Counted from the first letter of the stretch, positions 9,201-17,931 are shown. The stretch is 64,000 bases of DNA from Mangrovimonas yunxiaonensis (GCF_000733475.1 NZ_JPFK01000007.1:1-64000), one strand, 5' to 3'. Notes: generated by a model from the letters alone, not told the origin. Numbers and translations are program-made.

Positions 9201-9234
9201 AAAGCCCCGTATGTGACATATGGGGCTTTTTTTT
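9201..9234 (+). terminator. Terminator after the Wzc-like gene
   Basis: AGCCCCGTATG, TGA, CATATGGGGCT stem (one G-U pair) followed by eight T. Confidence 0.85.
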
Positions 9235-9248
9235 AACTGTTATATTGT

Positions 9249-9809
9249 TTACAAACAAAATACAAATTGTAAATGGTGCTGAAAGTGATTGCTATCTACA
9301 GGCTCTTGCCCTAAAGCAAATTTAGCGACACTTTGTACTTTTATGCCAAAACTGTGTGCCGAATTTAACCAAGCAACAGCACCAACACCTGCATTTAGAG
9401 AAAGGTTGGTTTCTTTAACAATAAACAACCCAGGCCCTGCACTTACATAAACATCTAACCAAGAGCGGTGATCCCATAATAAATCACGACCAATGTGGTA
9501 ATTGGCGTGAAGGTCAGTAGCAAAATAGGTTTCGTCCTCTGGAAGCTCAAACCCATCTACGGTTTTTCCTGAATTAAAACCATTTAAGGATAATGCAACG
9601 TCTGCCGAAAAGCTGTCTGAAATAAGCTTGTTGGCACTAAAAGAAATAGGGTGTTTAAAGGCCCACTCATCAGGACTGTTGTATGGTGAGCGCAAACCAA
9701 GATTATTAATAAGGTTAGCACCAAAACTAAAACTCCATTCGCTGGCTTGGTGTTGCGCAAAACTTGAAAGGCTAAAAATTAAAGCGATTGTAAGGCAAAA
9801 GTATCTCAT
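9249..9809 (-). CDS. Outer membrane beta-barrel-like protein, function unknown
   Basis: 186 aa with a signal peptide (MRYFCLTIALIFSLSSFAQ, cleavage after AQ). The rest alternates hydrophobic and polar residues in strand-sized stretches (WSFSFGANLINNLGL, VYVSAGPGLFIV, SLNAGVGAVAWL, HHLQFVFCL), which suggests a small eight-strand barrel. It ends in an aromatic/hydrophobic strand, as outer-membrane proteins do. No catalytic motif is visible. A Bacteroidota -7 box lies 35 bp upstream. It converges on the polysaccharide genes and shares no clear operon with rpe (about 110 bp gap). Confidence 0.75.
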   Translation of the reverse strand: MRYFCLTIALIFSLSSFAQHQASEWSFSFGANLINNLGLRSPYNSPDEWAFKHPISFSANKLISDSFSADVALSLNGFNSGKTVDGFELPEDETYFATDLHANYHIGRDLLWDHRSWLDVYVSAGPGLFIVKETNLSLNAGVGAVAWLNSAHSFGIKVQSVAKFALGQEPVDSNHFQHHLQFVFCL

Positions 9810-9843
9810 ATTTAAATTTTGTAGGATTTTTGATAATAAACTT

Positions 9844-9851
9844 CAAATATA
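9844..9851 (-). promoter_or_regulatory. -7 box TATATTTG for the beta-barrel gene
   Basis: Minus-strand TATATTTG, 35 bp upstream of the start codon at 9809. Confidence 0.5.
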
Positions 9852-9918
9852 GTATAATATTATAAAAAACAAACCATATAACGCTATGGGCTATGGCAAG
9901 TTTAAAGTTATGCTTGTG

Positions 9919-10581
9919 TTAAGAATTGGCTAACGCTTTTAGGTCGGCAATAGTAGCCAATTGGTCTGCACTTTTAAAGACATAGCTGCCTGCAACCAAC
10001 ACATCGGCGCCGGCATCGATTAAAGCCTTGGCGTTTTTGTTGGTAACCCCGCCGTCAATTTCAATGGTTGTGCTAGCCCCCTTTTTAGCGATTAGGGCTT
10101 TAAGCTGCTGGATCTTGTTGTACGTGTTTTCTATAAAGCTTTGTCCGCCAAAACCAGGGTTGACACTCATAATACAAACCAGATCAATGTCAGCAATGGT
10201 GTCTTCTAAAAGAGACACATTGGTATGGGGGTTTATGGCCACGCCGGCTTGCATGCCTTCGGCTTTAATGGCTTGAAGGGTGCGGTGCAAGTGGGTACAG
10301 GCTTCGTAATGTACGGTAAGGATGTCGCTGCCTAATTCGGCAAAGGTTTTAATGTAACGATCGGGGTCGACTATCATTAAATGCACATCGATGGTTTTTT
10401 TGGCGTGTTTGGCAATGGCTTGCAAAACGGGCATGCCAAAAGAGATGTTAGGAACAAAAACACCATCCATAATATCGATATGAAACCAATCGGCTTCGCT
10501 GTTGTTTACCATGGTGATGTCGCGTTCTAGATTGGCAAAATCTGCTGCAAGAATCGATGGGGCAATTAATTTTGAACTCAT
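9919..10581 (-). CDS. rpe: Ribulose-phosphate 3-epimerase
   Basis: Interconverts ribulose 5-phosphate and xylulose 5-phosphate in the pentose phosphate pathway. It is a TIM barrel with the metal-site motifs WFHIDIMDGVFVPNISFG and DVHLMIVDP, the active-site segment SVNPGFGGQSFIE and the phosphate-binding EIDGGVTNKN. Length 220 aa is standard. It lies downstream of rpoD on the same strand but is separated from it by a strong terminator, so it probably has its own promoter. Confidence 0.97.
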   Translation of the reverse strand: MSSKLIAPSILAADFANLERDITMVNNSEADWFHIDIMDGVFVPNISFGMPVLQAIAKHAKKTIDVHLMIVDPDRYIKTFAELGSDILTVHYEACTHLHRTLQAIKAEGMQAGVAINPHTNVSLLEDTIADIDLVCIMSVNPGFGGQSFIENTYNKIQQLKALIAKKGASTTIEIDGGVTNKNAKALIDAGADVLVAGSYVFKSADQLATIADLKALANS

Positions 10582-10617
10582 GTGTTGTTGCGATTGTTTG
10601 TTGGTGCAAAAATAGCG

Positions 10618-10654
10618 TAAAAAAATGAACCCTCGGTCATCACTCCGAGGGTTC
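10618..10654 (-). terminator. rpoD terminator
   Basis: Perfect 10-bp stem GAACCCTCGG / CCGAGGGTTC, with a T-rich run on the minus strand. Confidence 0.9.
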
Positions 10655-10731
10655 TTTCATCAATCAAAAAACGAACAGTTATGTTATTGTAACTGTTTGT
10701 TGCGGTAATATAATGTAATTTTTTAAAAATC

Positions 10732-11595
10732 CTAACCCAAGTAGGTTTTTAATATCTTGCTTCTTGAGGTGTGCTTTAAGCGTCTTATGGCCTTTTCTTT
10801 AATTTGGCGCACACGCTCGCGGGTAAGGTCGAAAGTTTCGCCTATTTCCTCTAGGGTCATAGGATGTTGGTTGCCCAAACCAAAGTACAAACGAATCACA
10901 TCGGCTTCACGCGGGGTTAAGGTTTCCAAAGCGCGTTCAATTTCCGTGCGTAAGGATTCGTGTAATAATTCTTTGTCTGGATTTGGCGATTCCCCACTGT
11001 TTAAAACGTCGTAAAGGTTAGAGTCTTCACCTTCTACTAAAGGGGCGTCCATACTAACGTGGCGGCCAGAGTTTTTCATAGACTCCTTAACATCGTTAAT
11101 GGTCATGTCCAGTTCTTTGGCAATTTCCTCGGCACTTGGTGGGCGCTCGTGGGCTTGCTCTAAAAAGGCAAAGGTTTTGTTTATTTTGTTAATAGATCCA
11201 ATTTTGTTTAGGGGCAAACGCACAATACGCGATTGCTCGGCCAAAGCTTGCAGAATAGATTGGCGAATCCACCAAACAGCATACGAGATGAATTTAAAAC
11301 CACGGGTTTCATCAAAACGTTGGGCCGCTTTAATAAGCCCTAAATTCCCTTCGTTAATTAAATCGGGGAGGGTAAGCCCTTGGTTTTGGTATTGCTTGGC
11401 TACCGATACCACAAAACGCAAGTTGGCCTTGGTAAGCTTCTCTAAAGCAATTTGGTCGCCCGCTTTAATGCGTTGTGCTAATTCTACTTCTTCATCGGCA
11501 GTAATCAGGTCAACCTTTCCAATTTCTTGTAAATATTTGTCTAAGGAAGCCGTTTCCCTATTGGTAACCTGCTTCGTGATTTTAAGTTGTCTCAT
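10732..11595 (-). CDS. rpoD: Primary RNA polymerase sigma factor, RpoD/SigA type
   Basis: Main sigma-70 factor. Region 1.2 ([15 protein letters not shown]), region 2 with the -10-recognising [17 protein letters not shown], region 3, and region 4 with the -35 helix-turn-helix ([20 protein letters not shown]) are all present. At 287 aa it lacks the acidic region 1.1 found in proteobacterial RpoD, which is usual for Bacteroidota, whose primary sigma reads TTTG/TAnnTTTG promoters. Those boxes are seen in front of many genes in this window, consistent with this protein. Confidence 0.97.
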   Translation of the reverse strand: MRQLKITKQVTNRETASLDKYLQEIGKVDLITADEEVELAQRIKAGDQIALEKLTKANLRFVVSVAKQYQNQGLTLPDLINEGNLGLIKAAQRFDETRGFKFISYAVWWIRQSILQALAEQSRIVRLPLNKIGSINKINKTFAFLEQAHERPPSAEEIAKELDMTINDVKESMKNSGRHVSMDAPLVEGEDSNLYDVLNSGESPNPDKELLHESLRTEIERALETLTPREADVIRLYFGLGNQHPMTLEEIGETFDLTRERVRQIKEKAIRRLKHTSRSKILKTYLG

Positions 11596-11679
11596 CTAAA
11601 AAAATACGGTGTAAATACGTTTGGTGTTGCTTATACTTTTAGTTATACGTAAAAAACACAGAAAATGTTACAAAACAGC

Positions 11680-11710
11680 AAAAAAAAGCTGCAATATTAA
11701 ACTGCAGCTT
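11680..11710 (-). terminator. Terminator of the proCBA operon
   Basis: AAGCTGCA / TGCAGCTT stem with a T-run on the minus strand, just after proA. Confidence 0.85.
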
Positions 11711-11737
11711 GAAAATGTGAACTTTAAATGTGTGTTT

Positions 11738-12937
11738 TTAAACTCTCACGTGGCCATCACCAAACACATAGTATTTGTTGGTAACTAATTGTTTTAAGCC
11801 TAATGGTCCACGATGGTGTAATTTATCGGTGCTAATAGCGAGTTCGGCACCAACACCCATTTGCCCGCCATCTGTAAATCGGGTAGAGGCATTATGATAC
11901 ACTGCTGCGCTATCTATTTGTTCCATAAATATAGCGGCAGTAGCTTTGTTTTCGGTGATAATGGCTGCAGAGTGTCCGCCCGAATATTTGTTAATCATAG
12001 TAATCGCTTCGTCTGTTGAAACAACTTCAGCAAGGACAATCTTTAAGGCTAAAAACTCTTCGTACCAAGTGTCTTCATTGTCGATCGTGGTTTCATTAGA
12101 TAATATATTACCGACCTTATCATCGGTTACAATGGTCACGTTAACAGCGTGCAGAATTTCTTGAAGCTCTTTCAGTTTAGCGTTGTAATTAGGAATGTTT
12201 TTATTAATTAAAACTTTATCTAACGCATTACAGCCTGAGATTTTATCGGTTTTAGCATTCACGATTACTTTAATAGCTTTTTCCCAATTGGCATCTTCCG
12301 AAACATATAGGAAGTTATTACCACGACCACTAACAAGAACAGCACAAGAGGCATGATCTTTAACAAATTTAATTAGGCGTTCGCCACCACGAGGCACAAT
12401 TAAATCAAGTGGTTCCGATGGGTTTCTTAAGAATTCTTGAGTTTCTTCGCGTTTTAAGTGTAATAGTCTAATCCAGTCTTTAGAAAGTCCGTTACTTTCT
12501 AAGGCTTCATGCCAACATTGTTCTAAAATTAAGTTGCTATTAATGGCTTCTTTACCGCCTTTTAATAAAATGTTATTGTTGGCTTTAAAGGCTAATACAG
12601 CTGCTTCTATAGTGACATCTGGTCTAGATTCGTAAATAATTAAAATCGTACCAAAAGGGGCCGTTTTGTTGGTGATTTGCAACCCGCTATCCAAGGTCAT
12701 GTCAGAAATAGTCTGTCCCACAGGGTCGTCCTGAGCCATAACTTCTTTTACGGCTTGAATCATGCCATCAACTTTTGCTTCGTTAACAACCAGTCGGTCG
12801 TATAACGCTTGATCGTCTCGATTAAACGCATCGAGATCTTTTTTGTTGGCGGCGATAATGTTTTGGCGTTCTCTATCCAAGATGGTGATCATGGATTGAA
12901 GCACGTTATTTTTTATATCTGAACTTAAAAGTTTCAT
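11738..12937 (-). CDS. proA: Glutamate-5-semialdehyde dehydrogenase (gamma-glutamyl phosphate reductase)
   Basis: Second step of proline synthesis: NADPH-dependent reduction of glutamyl-5-phosphate. Aldehyde dehydrogenase-fold protein of 399 aa with the ProA catalytic cysteine in KTDKISGCNALDKVL and the conserved YESRPDVTIEAA and GGQMGVGAELAIST segments. It is the last gene of the proC-proB-proA operon (16 bp after proB) and is followed by a terminator. Confidence 0.97.
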   Translation of the reverse strand: MKLLSSDIKNNVLQSMITILDRERQNIIAANKKDLDAFNRDDQALYDRLVVNEAKVDGMIQAVKEVMAQDDPVGQTISDMTLDSGLQITNKTAPFGTILIIYESRPDVTIEAAVLAFKANNNILLKGGKEAINSNLILEQCWHEALESNGLSKDWIRLLHLKREETQEFLRNPSEPLDLIVPRGGERLIKFVKDHASCAVLVSGRGNNFLYVSEDANWEKAIKVIVNAKTDKISGCNALDKVLINKNIPNYNAKLKELQEILHAVNVTIVTDDKVGNILSNETTIDNEDTWYEEFLALKIVLAEVVSTDEAITMINKYSGGHSAAIITENKATAAIFMEQIDSAAVYHNASTRFTDGGQMGVGAELAISTDKLHHRGPLGLKQLVTNKYYVFGDGHVRV

Positions 12938-12952
12938 AGGTATATTATTTTT

Positions 12953-13729
12953 TTAATGAATAAATTTTGTGCCTACCGCTTTATCGTCAACAATGTCTAC
13001 AATAACATTTTCACGTTTTCCGTTGGCGATATAGGTAGGGATGTTTTTTTTGGCAGTGCCTTTGGCAATTTTTAATTTAGAAGCCATACCACCACGACCT
13101 TCGCCTTCTTTTTTATTAGAGGCTTTGACGTATTTTTCAACGTTTTCATCGACTTTAACTTCGTTAAGTTTTTTAGAGTTATCGTCGTCCGGATGTCCTG
13201 TATAAAGGCCATCGGTATCTGATAAGATAATCAATCTATCGGCGTCAAGCAACTCGGCAACAAGACTGGCAAGCTCGTCGTTATCAGAAAACATAGACAT
13301 GGTTAAAGATACGGCATCATCTTCATTGGCAATAGGAATAACGCCTTCCGATAGTAAGCCTTCGTAACAATTCACCATGTTTTGACGGTGTTTGCCTGGG
13401 TCGAAATCGCGTTTTGTGGCTAATACTTGAGCGCAACGCATACCGTAATCGTGAAAGATGCTGTAATAGTGCCGCATCATTCTTGGTTGCCCAATGGCCG
13501 AATAGACTTGGCGTCTAATTGATTTGTCTTTTATTTTGGTTTTTCCTAAGACTTCTTTTCCAGCAATAGCCGATCCAGAGGATACGAGGATAACCATAAC
13601 ATCGCGTTCGTAAAGTACCGCAATTTGTCTAACGAGTTCTCTTAAAACAGGGCCTAATATTCTATTGTCTTTATTAGTTAACACATTGGTGCCCACTTTT
13701 ACAACAATACGTTTTGTGTCGTTTTTCAT
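12953..13729 (-). CDS. proB: Glutamate 5-kinase
   Basis: First, feedback-inhibited step of proline synthesis: ATP-dependent phosphorylation of glutamate. Amino-acid kinase fold with VVKVGTNVLTN at the N-terminus, VSSGSAIAGK, and the ATP-site GRGGMASKLKIAKG near the C-terminus. At 258 aa it lacks the C-terminal PUA domain of the enterobacterial enzyme, as is common in Bacteroidota. It begins one base after the end of proC, implying coupled translation. Confidence 0.96.
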   Translation of the reverse strand: MKNDTKRIVVKVGTNVLTNKDNRILGPVLRELVRQIAVLYERDVMVILVSSGSAIAGKEVLGKTKIKDKSIRRQVYSAIGQPRMMRHYYSIFHDYGMRCAQVLATKRDFDPGKHRQNMVNCYEGLLSEGVIPIANEDDAVSLTMSMFSDNDELASLVAELLDADRLIILSDTDGLYTGHPDDDNSKKLNEVKVDENVEKYVKASNKKEGEGRGGMASKLKIAKGTAKKNIPTYIANGKRENVIVDIVDDKAVGTKFIH

Positions 13730-13730
13730 C

Positions 13731-14537
13731 TTATTTGTCGTTCCCTAGTTCTACAGCGCGATCAAAAGCGGCATAAGCAGCTTCTTGAATAAGTTGCTTT
13801 ACATTATTATCTTCCATAGAGTCTATAGCCGCTTGTGTGGTGCCGCCTTTAGACGCTACGCGGTCAATCCAACTTTCTGGCGAAATATTAGATTGATTAA
13901 ATAATTCGATAGCACCTTCAAAGGTGTTGCTTACAAGGACTTTAGAATCGTAGTCTGAGAACCCCATTTTTTGTGCGGCTTCTAGCATAGATTGCATAAA
14001 GTAAAACACGTAGGCTGGCCCACTACCCGAAATACCTGTAGAGGCATCGATATATTTTTCGGTGTCTACATGAATAGAGGTTCCGGTGGTATCTAATAAA
14101 TTTCTAGCCATAAGAAGCTCTACTCTAGACACATCTTTAGACTCGGTATACGAAGTCACACCTTTACCTACTTTTGCCGGCAGGTTTGGCATGGTTCTAA
14201 TCACTTTTTTGGCACCTAATAGCTTTTGTATGGTATGGATAGTTACACCAGCCATTAGAGATACAAATATTTGTTGTTGGTTTATCATAGGTTTCATGTC
14301 TTCAAACAAGCTTTCACTATGATAGGGCTTTACAGCTATAAAAACGATATCGGCTTTTGGAAGGCAATCTTCCAAGCTTTCGTAAACGTCAAAATTGGGG
14401 GTTTCTCTAAGTGTTGAAATTTTCTTTGGATCAGTATCATAAATTTTTAGGTTGTGTTTTCCTAAAAGTGGTGATTGCGACATGCCTTCGGAATATGTTA
14501 ATCCCATGTTTCCTGCTCCAATTACAAGTACTTTCAT
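13731..14537 (-). CDS. proC: Pyrroline-5-carboxylate reductase
   Basis: Last step of proline synthesis, NAD(P)H reduction of pyrroline-5-carboxylate. N-terminal Rossmann motif VIGAGNMG, the VKPY and RTMPNLPAKVGKG segments and the C-terminal STGISGSGPAYVFYF dimerisation/active-site region are present. Length 268 aa is normal. It is first in the proC-proB-proA operon, so the whole pathway from glutamate sits in one transcript. Confidence 0.96.
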   Translation of the reverse strand: MKVLVIGAGNMGLTYSEGMSQSPLLGKHNLKIYDTDPKKISTLRETPNFDVYESLEDCLPKADIVFIAVKPYHSESLFEDMKPMINQQQIFVSLMAGVTIHTIQKLLGAKKVIRTMPNLPAKVGKGVTSYTESKDVSRVELLMARNLLDTTGTSIHVDTEKYIDASTGISGSGPAYVFYFMQSMLEAAQKMGFSDYDSKVLVSNTFEGAIELFNQSNISPESWIDRVASKGGTTQAAIDSMEDNNVKQLIQEAAYAAFDRAVELGNDK

Positions 14538-14763
14538 GTTTTGTTTTTAAAATATTGATTTTCAGTGTTATTTGCTATATAAAGCCACAAGGATTGTGCG
14601 ATAGTGCCAAATGATATTACGGATTTAAAAAATTATGATATTGAAACGTTTTTCCTCTTTATTGTATGATGTTGGAAGAGAAATGAAGGTTTTCTTGAAG
14701 AATGTTAAATTATAGCGTTGCTAAAACCTGTCATTATGTCGGCGACAAAATAGGGGAGTGCGT
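14538..14763. other. Leader/spacer upstream of proC
   Basis: About 225 bp between proC and the terminators of the ECF module. It probably holds the proC promoter, but I find no clear TAnnTTTG box, no RNA structure and no ORF with coding character. Confidence 0.4.
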
Positions 14764-14796
14764 AAAAAAAAGCCTTAACAGTTGTGTTAAGGCTTT
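14764..14796 (-). terminator. Second terminator below the ECF-module lipoprotein gene
   Basis: AAAGCCTTAACA / TGTTAAGGCTTT stem with a minus-strand T-run, about 50 bp beyond the terminator at 14846-14878. Confidence 0.75.
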
Positions 14797-14845
14797 CGTA
14801 ATTATATAATAAGAAACGCTTATTTTGTTGTTGAAGCACACACAT

Positions 14846-14878
14846 AAAAAACGCCTTGATTCTTAAATCAAGGCGCTT
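14846..14878 (-). terminator. Terminator of the ECF-module lipoprotein gene
   Basis: CGCCTTGAT / ATCAAGGCG stem, T-run on the minus strand, 20 bp after the stop codon. Confidence 0.85.
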
Positions 14879-14898
14879 TGGTTATGGATAATAATAGC

Positions 14899-15966
14899 TT
14901 AACAAAATATAAAATTAAAGGTTATTGGAATAATGCTGTAGGTGGTGGCGTTTTCAACGCGCAACCAAAACGTTATTTGGCTATCAGCTACGACATAAGG
15001 CTCTAATTCATCTAATACATTGGTTTGGTCTTGGGCATCTGCTGCCGTACTATAGTAGGTTGTGGTAATGTTTTCGGGGCTGTTTGAAATAGCATCGATA
15101 TAGATGGCATCTAGGAGACAAGAGGTATGGTCTCCTAAAACAATTTCGGTCACCTCAATATTATCGAGATGGCATATTGAAAAATCCAATCCTGTATTAA
15201 CGCAGCTTTGGTTTATAGTACAAAATTGACGCAGTATAACCGAGGTGTTATTTGCATCTAAACGCATTTCGGTGTCGCTAAGGTAGGTAACAATCCAATC
15301 GTGATTCCAGAAATTGGACGTTGCATCTTCACTGTTTAAATGAATGTTGAGGTGCAATTCGTCTTCGATAAAAAGAGGCGACCAAGACCCTATTAAATGC
15401 GTGTCGTCGAACGAAAAATTGGTGGCTCCGTTTTGGCCCTGAAATAAGGCTCCCGCATAGGTGTTGTTTGTGTGCTCTGAATAAACAACCTTCCAAAAAC
15501 AGCTGTTTATTAATGTTTCGGATGCGCCTAAAAGCACGTCTTTTATACAGTTGTCTATGGCTTCTTTTAAGGCGTCATTAGAATTGATGGTTAATTGGGT
15601 GCCATCCTCTAGGGTGCTTTCTATGGGGTAACTAATGCTTATGGCCTGCGCGCTCGTTAATTGGCCTAATAAGGCGCTAAATTCCGCATCAGAATTAAGC
15701 ATGTGAATGCTTTGGTACGCGTTGTTGTCATCAAATGTAAAAATGGTTAAGGGATAAACAAATTTAACACAGCTAACTTTGGTCGTGTCCAAATCGTTTT
15801 CAGGAACTTCAGCAACCCTGCGAATTAGGTTGTATAATTCAGAATCGACCTCGATGGTAGCTTCTTGATTGAAATCAGGGGTGTCGATAGGTTCGTTTTC
15901 GCAAGCGAAGAATAAGAACAAAGATATGGCGATTGAACATGTAAGGAGAAGACGAGTTATTTTCAT
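14899..15966 (-). CDS. Lipoprotein of unknown function in an ECF sigma module
   Basis: 355 aa. The signal peptide ends in a lipobox (LFLFFAC), and the mature protein begins CENEP, acidic right after the cysteine. The body has strand-rich segments and several cysteines (SCVKF, DNCIKD, INSCFW, FCTINQSC, CHLDN, SCLLD) that may form disulfides in the periplasm or at the surface. I recognise no enzyme motif. A segment reading LIGSWSPLFIEDELHLNIHL recalls lipocalin-like calycin folds, but this is weak. Its upstream region carries the same bipartite motif as the sigma-factor gene at 17291 (see 15985-16020), so the ECF factor is probably its regulator and it is a likely direct target. Confidence 0.75.
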   Translation of the reverse strand: MKITRLLLTCSIAISLFLFFACENEPIDTPDFNQEATIEVDSELYNLIRRVAEVPENDLDTTKVSCVKFVYPLTIFTFDDNNAYQSIHMLNSDAEFSALLGQLTSAQAISISYPIESTLEDGTQLTINSNDALKEAIDNCIKDVLLGASETLINSCFWKVVYSEHTNNTYAGALFQGQNGATNFSFDDTHLIGSWSPLFIEDELHLNIHLNSEDATSNFWNHDWIVTYLSDTEMRLDANNTSVILRQFCTINQSCVNTGLDFSICHLDNIEVTEIVLGDHTSCLLDAIYIDAISNSPENITTTYYSTAADAQDQTNVLDELEPYVVADSQITFWLRVENATTYSIIPITFNFIFC

Positions 15967-15984
15967 GGAGTTTAATGTAATGGT

Positions 15985-16020
15985 TTATTATATAGTCTAA
16001 ATACCCACAAAAGGTTGCGT
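15985..16020 (-). promoter_or_regulatory. Predicted ECF-sigma promoter of the lipoprotein gene
   Basis: Minus strand: ACGCAACCTTTT, 11-bp spacer, GACTATATAATAA, ending 19 bp before the ATG. The same two boxes with the same spacer precede the ECF sigma gene (17896-17931). AACC-type -35 elements are typical of ECF factors. Confidence 0.65.
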
Positions 16021-16047
16021 TTAAAAGGTGTTGTTTTTGCAAAGCAT

Positions 16048-17301
16048 CTAAAACCGATATTCAATACCTGCAGAAATGGAAATGGTATATGGCAGCACCT
16101 TCTCATAGTTTCTATAGGGGGCGACATAATATTTGAAACCCGATTCAACAGTTAAATATAAATTTTTAAAGACGTTTGTTTGAACACCTAAGCCGGCATT
16201 TAATGCCAAAGACGATTGGTTAAAATCGGTTTTGTTAGAGCTGCTATAGCCCGTTGAATGACCGCGCTCGTTTATGGTTGCGTCATAGACAAATAGGTAA
16301 CTTAATCCCGTAAAGACATAAGGGGTGATTTTCTTGTCGATAAGCTTGTATTTAAGCTCTAAAGGGATTTCGGCATAGGCTATTTTTTGCTGAAATGTGG
16401 TGCCATTATCCGTCCAAGTTTGCTGTAAATTTAAGAGAGATACTCCCGACCTAAAGCTTAGTTTGTTCGCAGGGCGAAAGGTTAGATATACCCCGTAGCT
16501 AATCCGGTTATTGTCGCTGAAAGATTTTTTAAACCCGTTGTATTGAGTACGTGAGATATACGGGTATAGACTCCATTTTTTTAGGGGTTTAGAGGTTGAA
16601 ACCGAGTCTTTGGAGGCCTCTGTTGTTGCTTGTGCATCTTCCGGTTGCAAGGGCTTATGTGTCAAGGTATCGCTTTTTAAGCTGTCTGGAATGTTTTCTG
16701 AACTTGTGCTTTTATGGCGTTGTTTGGTTGCATTCTTTCTTGATGATAAACCGTGTTTTGACGCGCTGGTCTGGGCTGCAATAGCCTGTTTTACCTGACC
16801 AGTAGTTGGGTGTTCCCCTTGATTAGTAGCCGGGTTTAGTTTGGTGGTGCCTGGTGTTTGTTTTGGCGTTGCAAATGCTGTTGCAAGGGTGTTTTTAGAG
16901 GGGCCTGCTAAGGGGGGAACTGGTGTTTCAGTTGCTTTAGTGGTTACGGCTTGTGTTGCTTTAACGGGAGCCGTTTTAAAAGTAGAAACAGTGCCATTGC
17001 TGTGTGTGGATTTTGGCTTATGCTGATTTTTAGGAGCGTTTGTGTTAGTGGTTTTGGCCCTTGTTTGCGTGGTCGTGTTGTTATTTGGGGATATGCTGGA
17101 TTTCGAGAGTTGCCAATATTGCCCTAATGCGATTAAAACCAATAATAGGGCAGGGATGCCCCACCACAGGATTAAAAGACGTCTTTTCTTTTTGGGTTTT
17201 AACTCGCGCGCTATATGTTCCCAAACGACATCATCTGGGGATGCGCTATAATTTTGTAAGCGTTCCTTAATGCCTTTTCCAAGTGGTGTTTTAGATTCCA
17301 T
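16048..17301 (-). CDS. Membrane-anchored beta-barrel protein, probable anti-sigma partner
   Basis: 417 aa with three parts. A cytoplasmic N-terminus of about 40 residues (DDVVWEHIARELKPKKKRR) leads to one transmembrane helix (LLILWWGIPALLLVLIALG). A low-complexity Thr/Ser/Lys/Pro-rich linker runs to about residue 240. The C-terminus is a PorT-like beta-barrel domain ending ISISAGIEYRF. The start codon overlaps the end of the ECF sigma gene by 11 bp. In Bacteroidota such proteins commonly follow ECF genes. By position and topology the N-terminus probably holds the sigma factor at the inner membrane while the barrel senses or spans the outer envelope. The anti-sigma role is inferred; there is no zinc motif or classical RseA domain. 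Confidence 0.75.
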   Translation of the reverse strand: MESKTPLGKGIKERLQNYSASPDDVVWEHIARELKPKKKRRLLILWWGIPALLLVLIALGQYWQLSKSSISPNNNTTTQTRAKTTNTNAPKNQHKPKSTHSNGTVSTFKTAPVKATQAVTTKATETPVPPLAGPSKNTLATAFATPKQTPGTTKLNPATNQGEHPTTGQVKQAIAAQTSASKHGLSSRKNATKQRHKSTSSENIPDSLKSDTLTHKPLQPEDAQATTEASKDSVSTSKPLKKWSLYPYISRTQYNGFKKSFSDNNRISYGVYLTFRPANKLSFRSGVSLLNLQQTWTDNGTTFQQKIAYAEIPLELKYKLIDKKITPYVFTGLSYLFVYDATINERGHSTGYSSSNKTDFNQSSLALNAGLGVQTNVFKNLYLTVESGFKYYVAPYRNYEKVLPYTISISAGIEYRF

Positions 17302-17857
17302 TTTTAATTGCTTTTTTGTTAGGAGTTTGGGCTTTACGGTGTGTGGTTATCTTATCCTTTAAAATAAGTTTGGCGCGGTGTAAATTAGACTTCGATGTGC
17401 CAACAGAGATGTTTAATTGGGTGGCAATTTCTTGATGGCTATAATCGTCCAATTCATACATATTAAAGATTAAGCGGTATCTGCTGGGTAATTCTTGTAT
17501 AAATTTGAGGATGTTTTTTAAGGGAATTTTAAACAAATCTTCTGTATCAACATAGATGTCCGTAAAAATATAGTCGTCTTCTACAAGCAGAAAGCGACTT
17601 TCTTTTTTGTATTTGTCTATGGCCTTATTAATGGTTATTCTCTTTATCCAGCCTTCAAAAGAGCCTTTCCCCGAGTACCTATGGATGTTTGTAAATATTT
17701 CTATAAAAGCATCCTGTAAATTATCTTGGGCATCTTCCTTGTTCTTACAGTATTTTAAACAGCACATAAACAAGCTGTCTTTATACATGTTGTATAAGGC
17801 TAGTTGTGCTTGCGGATTGCGTTTTTTACAAGATTTTATCAGCTGTTCTAAAGTCAA
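17291..17857 (-). CDS. ECF-type RNA polymerase sigma-70 factor
   Basis: 188 aa. Region 2 (AQDNLQDAFIEIFTNIHRYSG, with GSFEGWIKRITINKAID) and region 4 (LPSRYRLIFNMYELDDYSHQEIA, with GTSKSNLHRAKLIL) are complete, and region 3 is absent, as in ECF factors. The start appears to be TTG at 17857 giving MTLEQLIKSCKKRN; an in-frame stop lies five codons upstream and no ATG fits. The barrel-type partner gene overlaps its 3' end. The motif upstream (17896-17931) is shared with the lipoprotein gene of the module, suggesting autoregulation. The inducing signal is unknown. Confidence 0.92.
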   Translation of the reverse strand: MTLEQLIKSCKKRNPQAQLALYNMYKDSLFMCCLKYCKNKEDAQDNLQDAFIEIFTNIHRYSGKGSFEGWIKRITINKAIDKYKKESRFLLVEDDYIFTDIYVDTEDLFKIPLKNILKFIQELPSRYRLIFNMYELDDYSHQEIATQLNISVGTSKSNLHRAKLILKDKITTHRKAQTPNKKAIKNGI

Positions 17858-17895
17858 TATAAAAAGCGATTACATTATAGGTTGCAATAAAGGGC

Positions 17896-17931
17896 TTATT
17901 CTATAGTCTTCAAAGAATAAAAAGGTTGCGT
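17896..17931 (-). promoter_or_regulatory. Predicted autoregulated ECF-sigma promoter
   Basis: Minus strand: ACGCAACCTTTT, 11-bp spacer, GACTATAGAATAA, 38 bp before the sigma start codon. Near-identical in boxes and spacing to 15985-16020. Confidence 0.65.
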
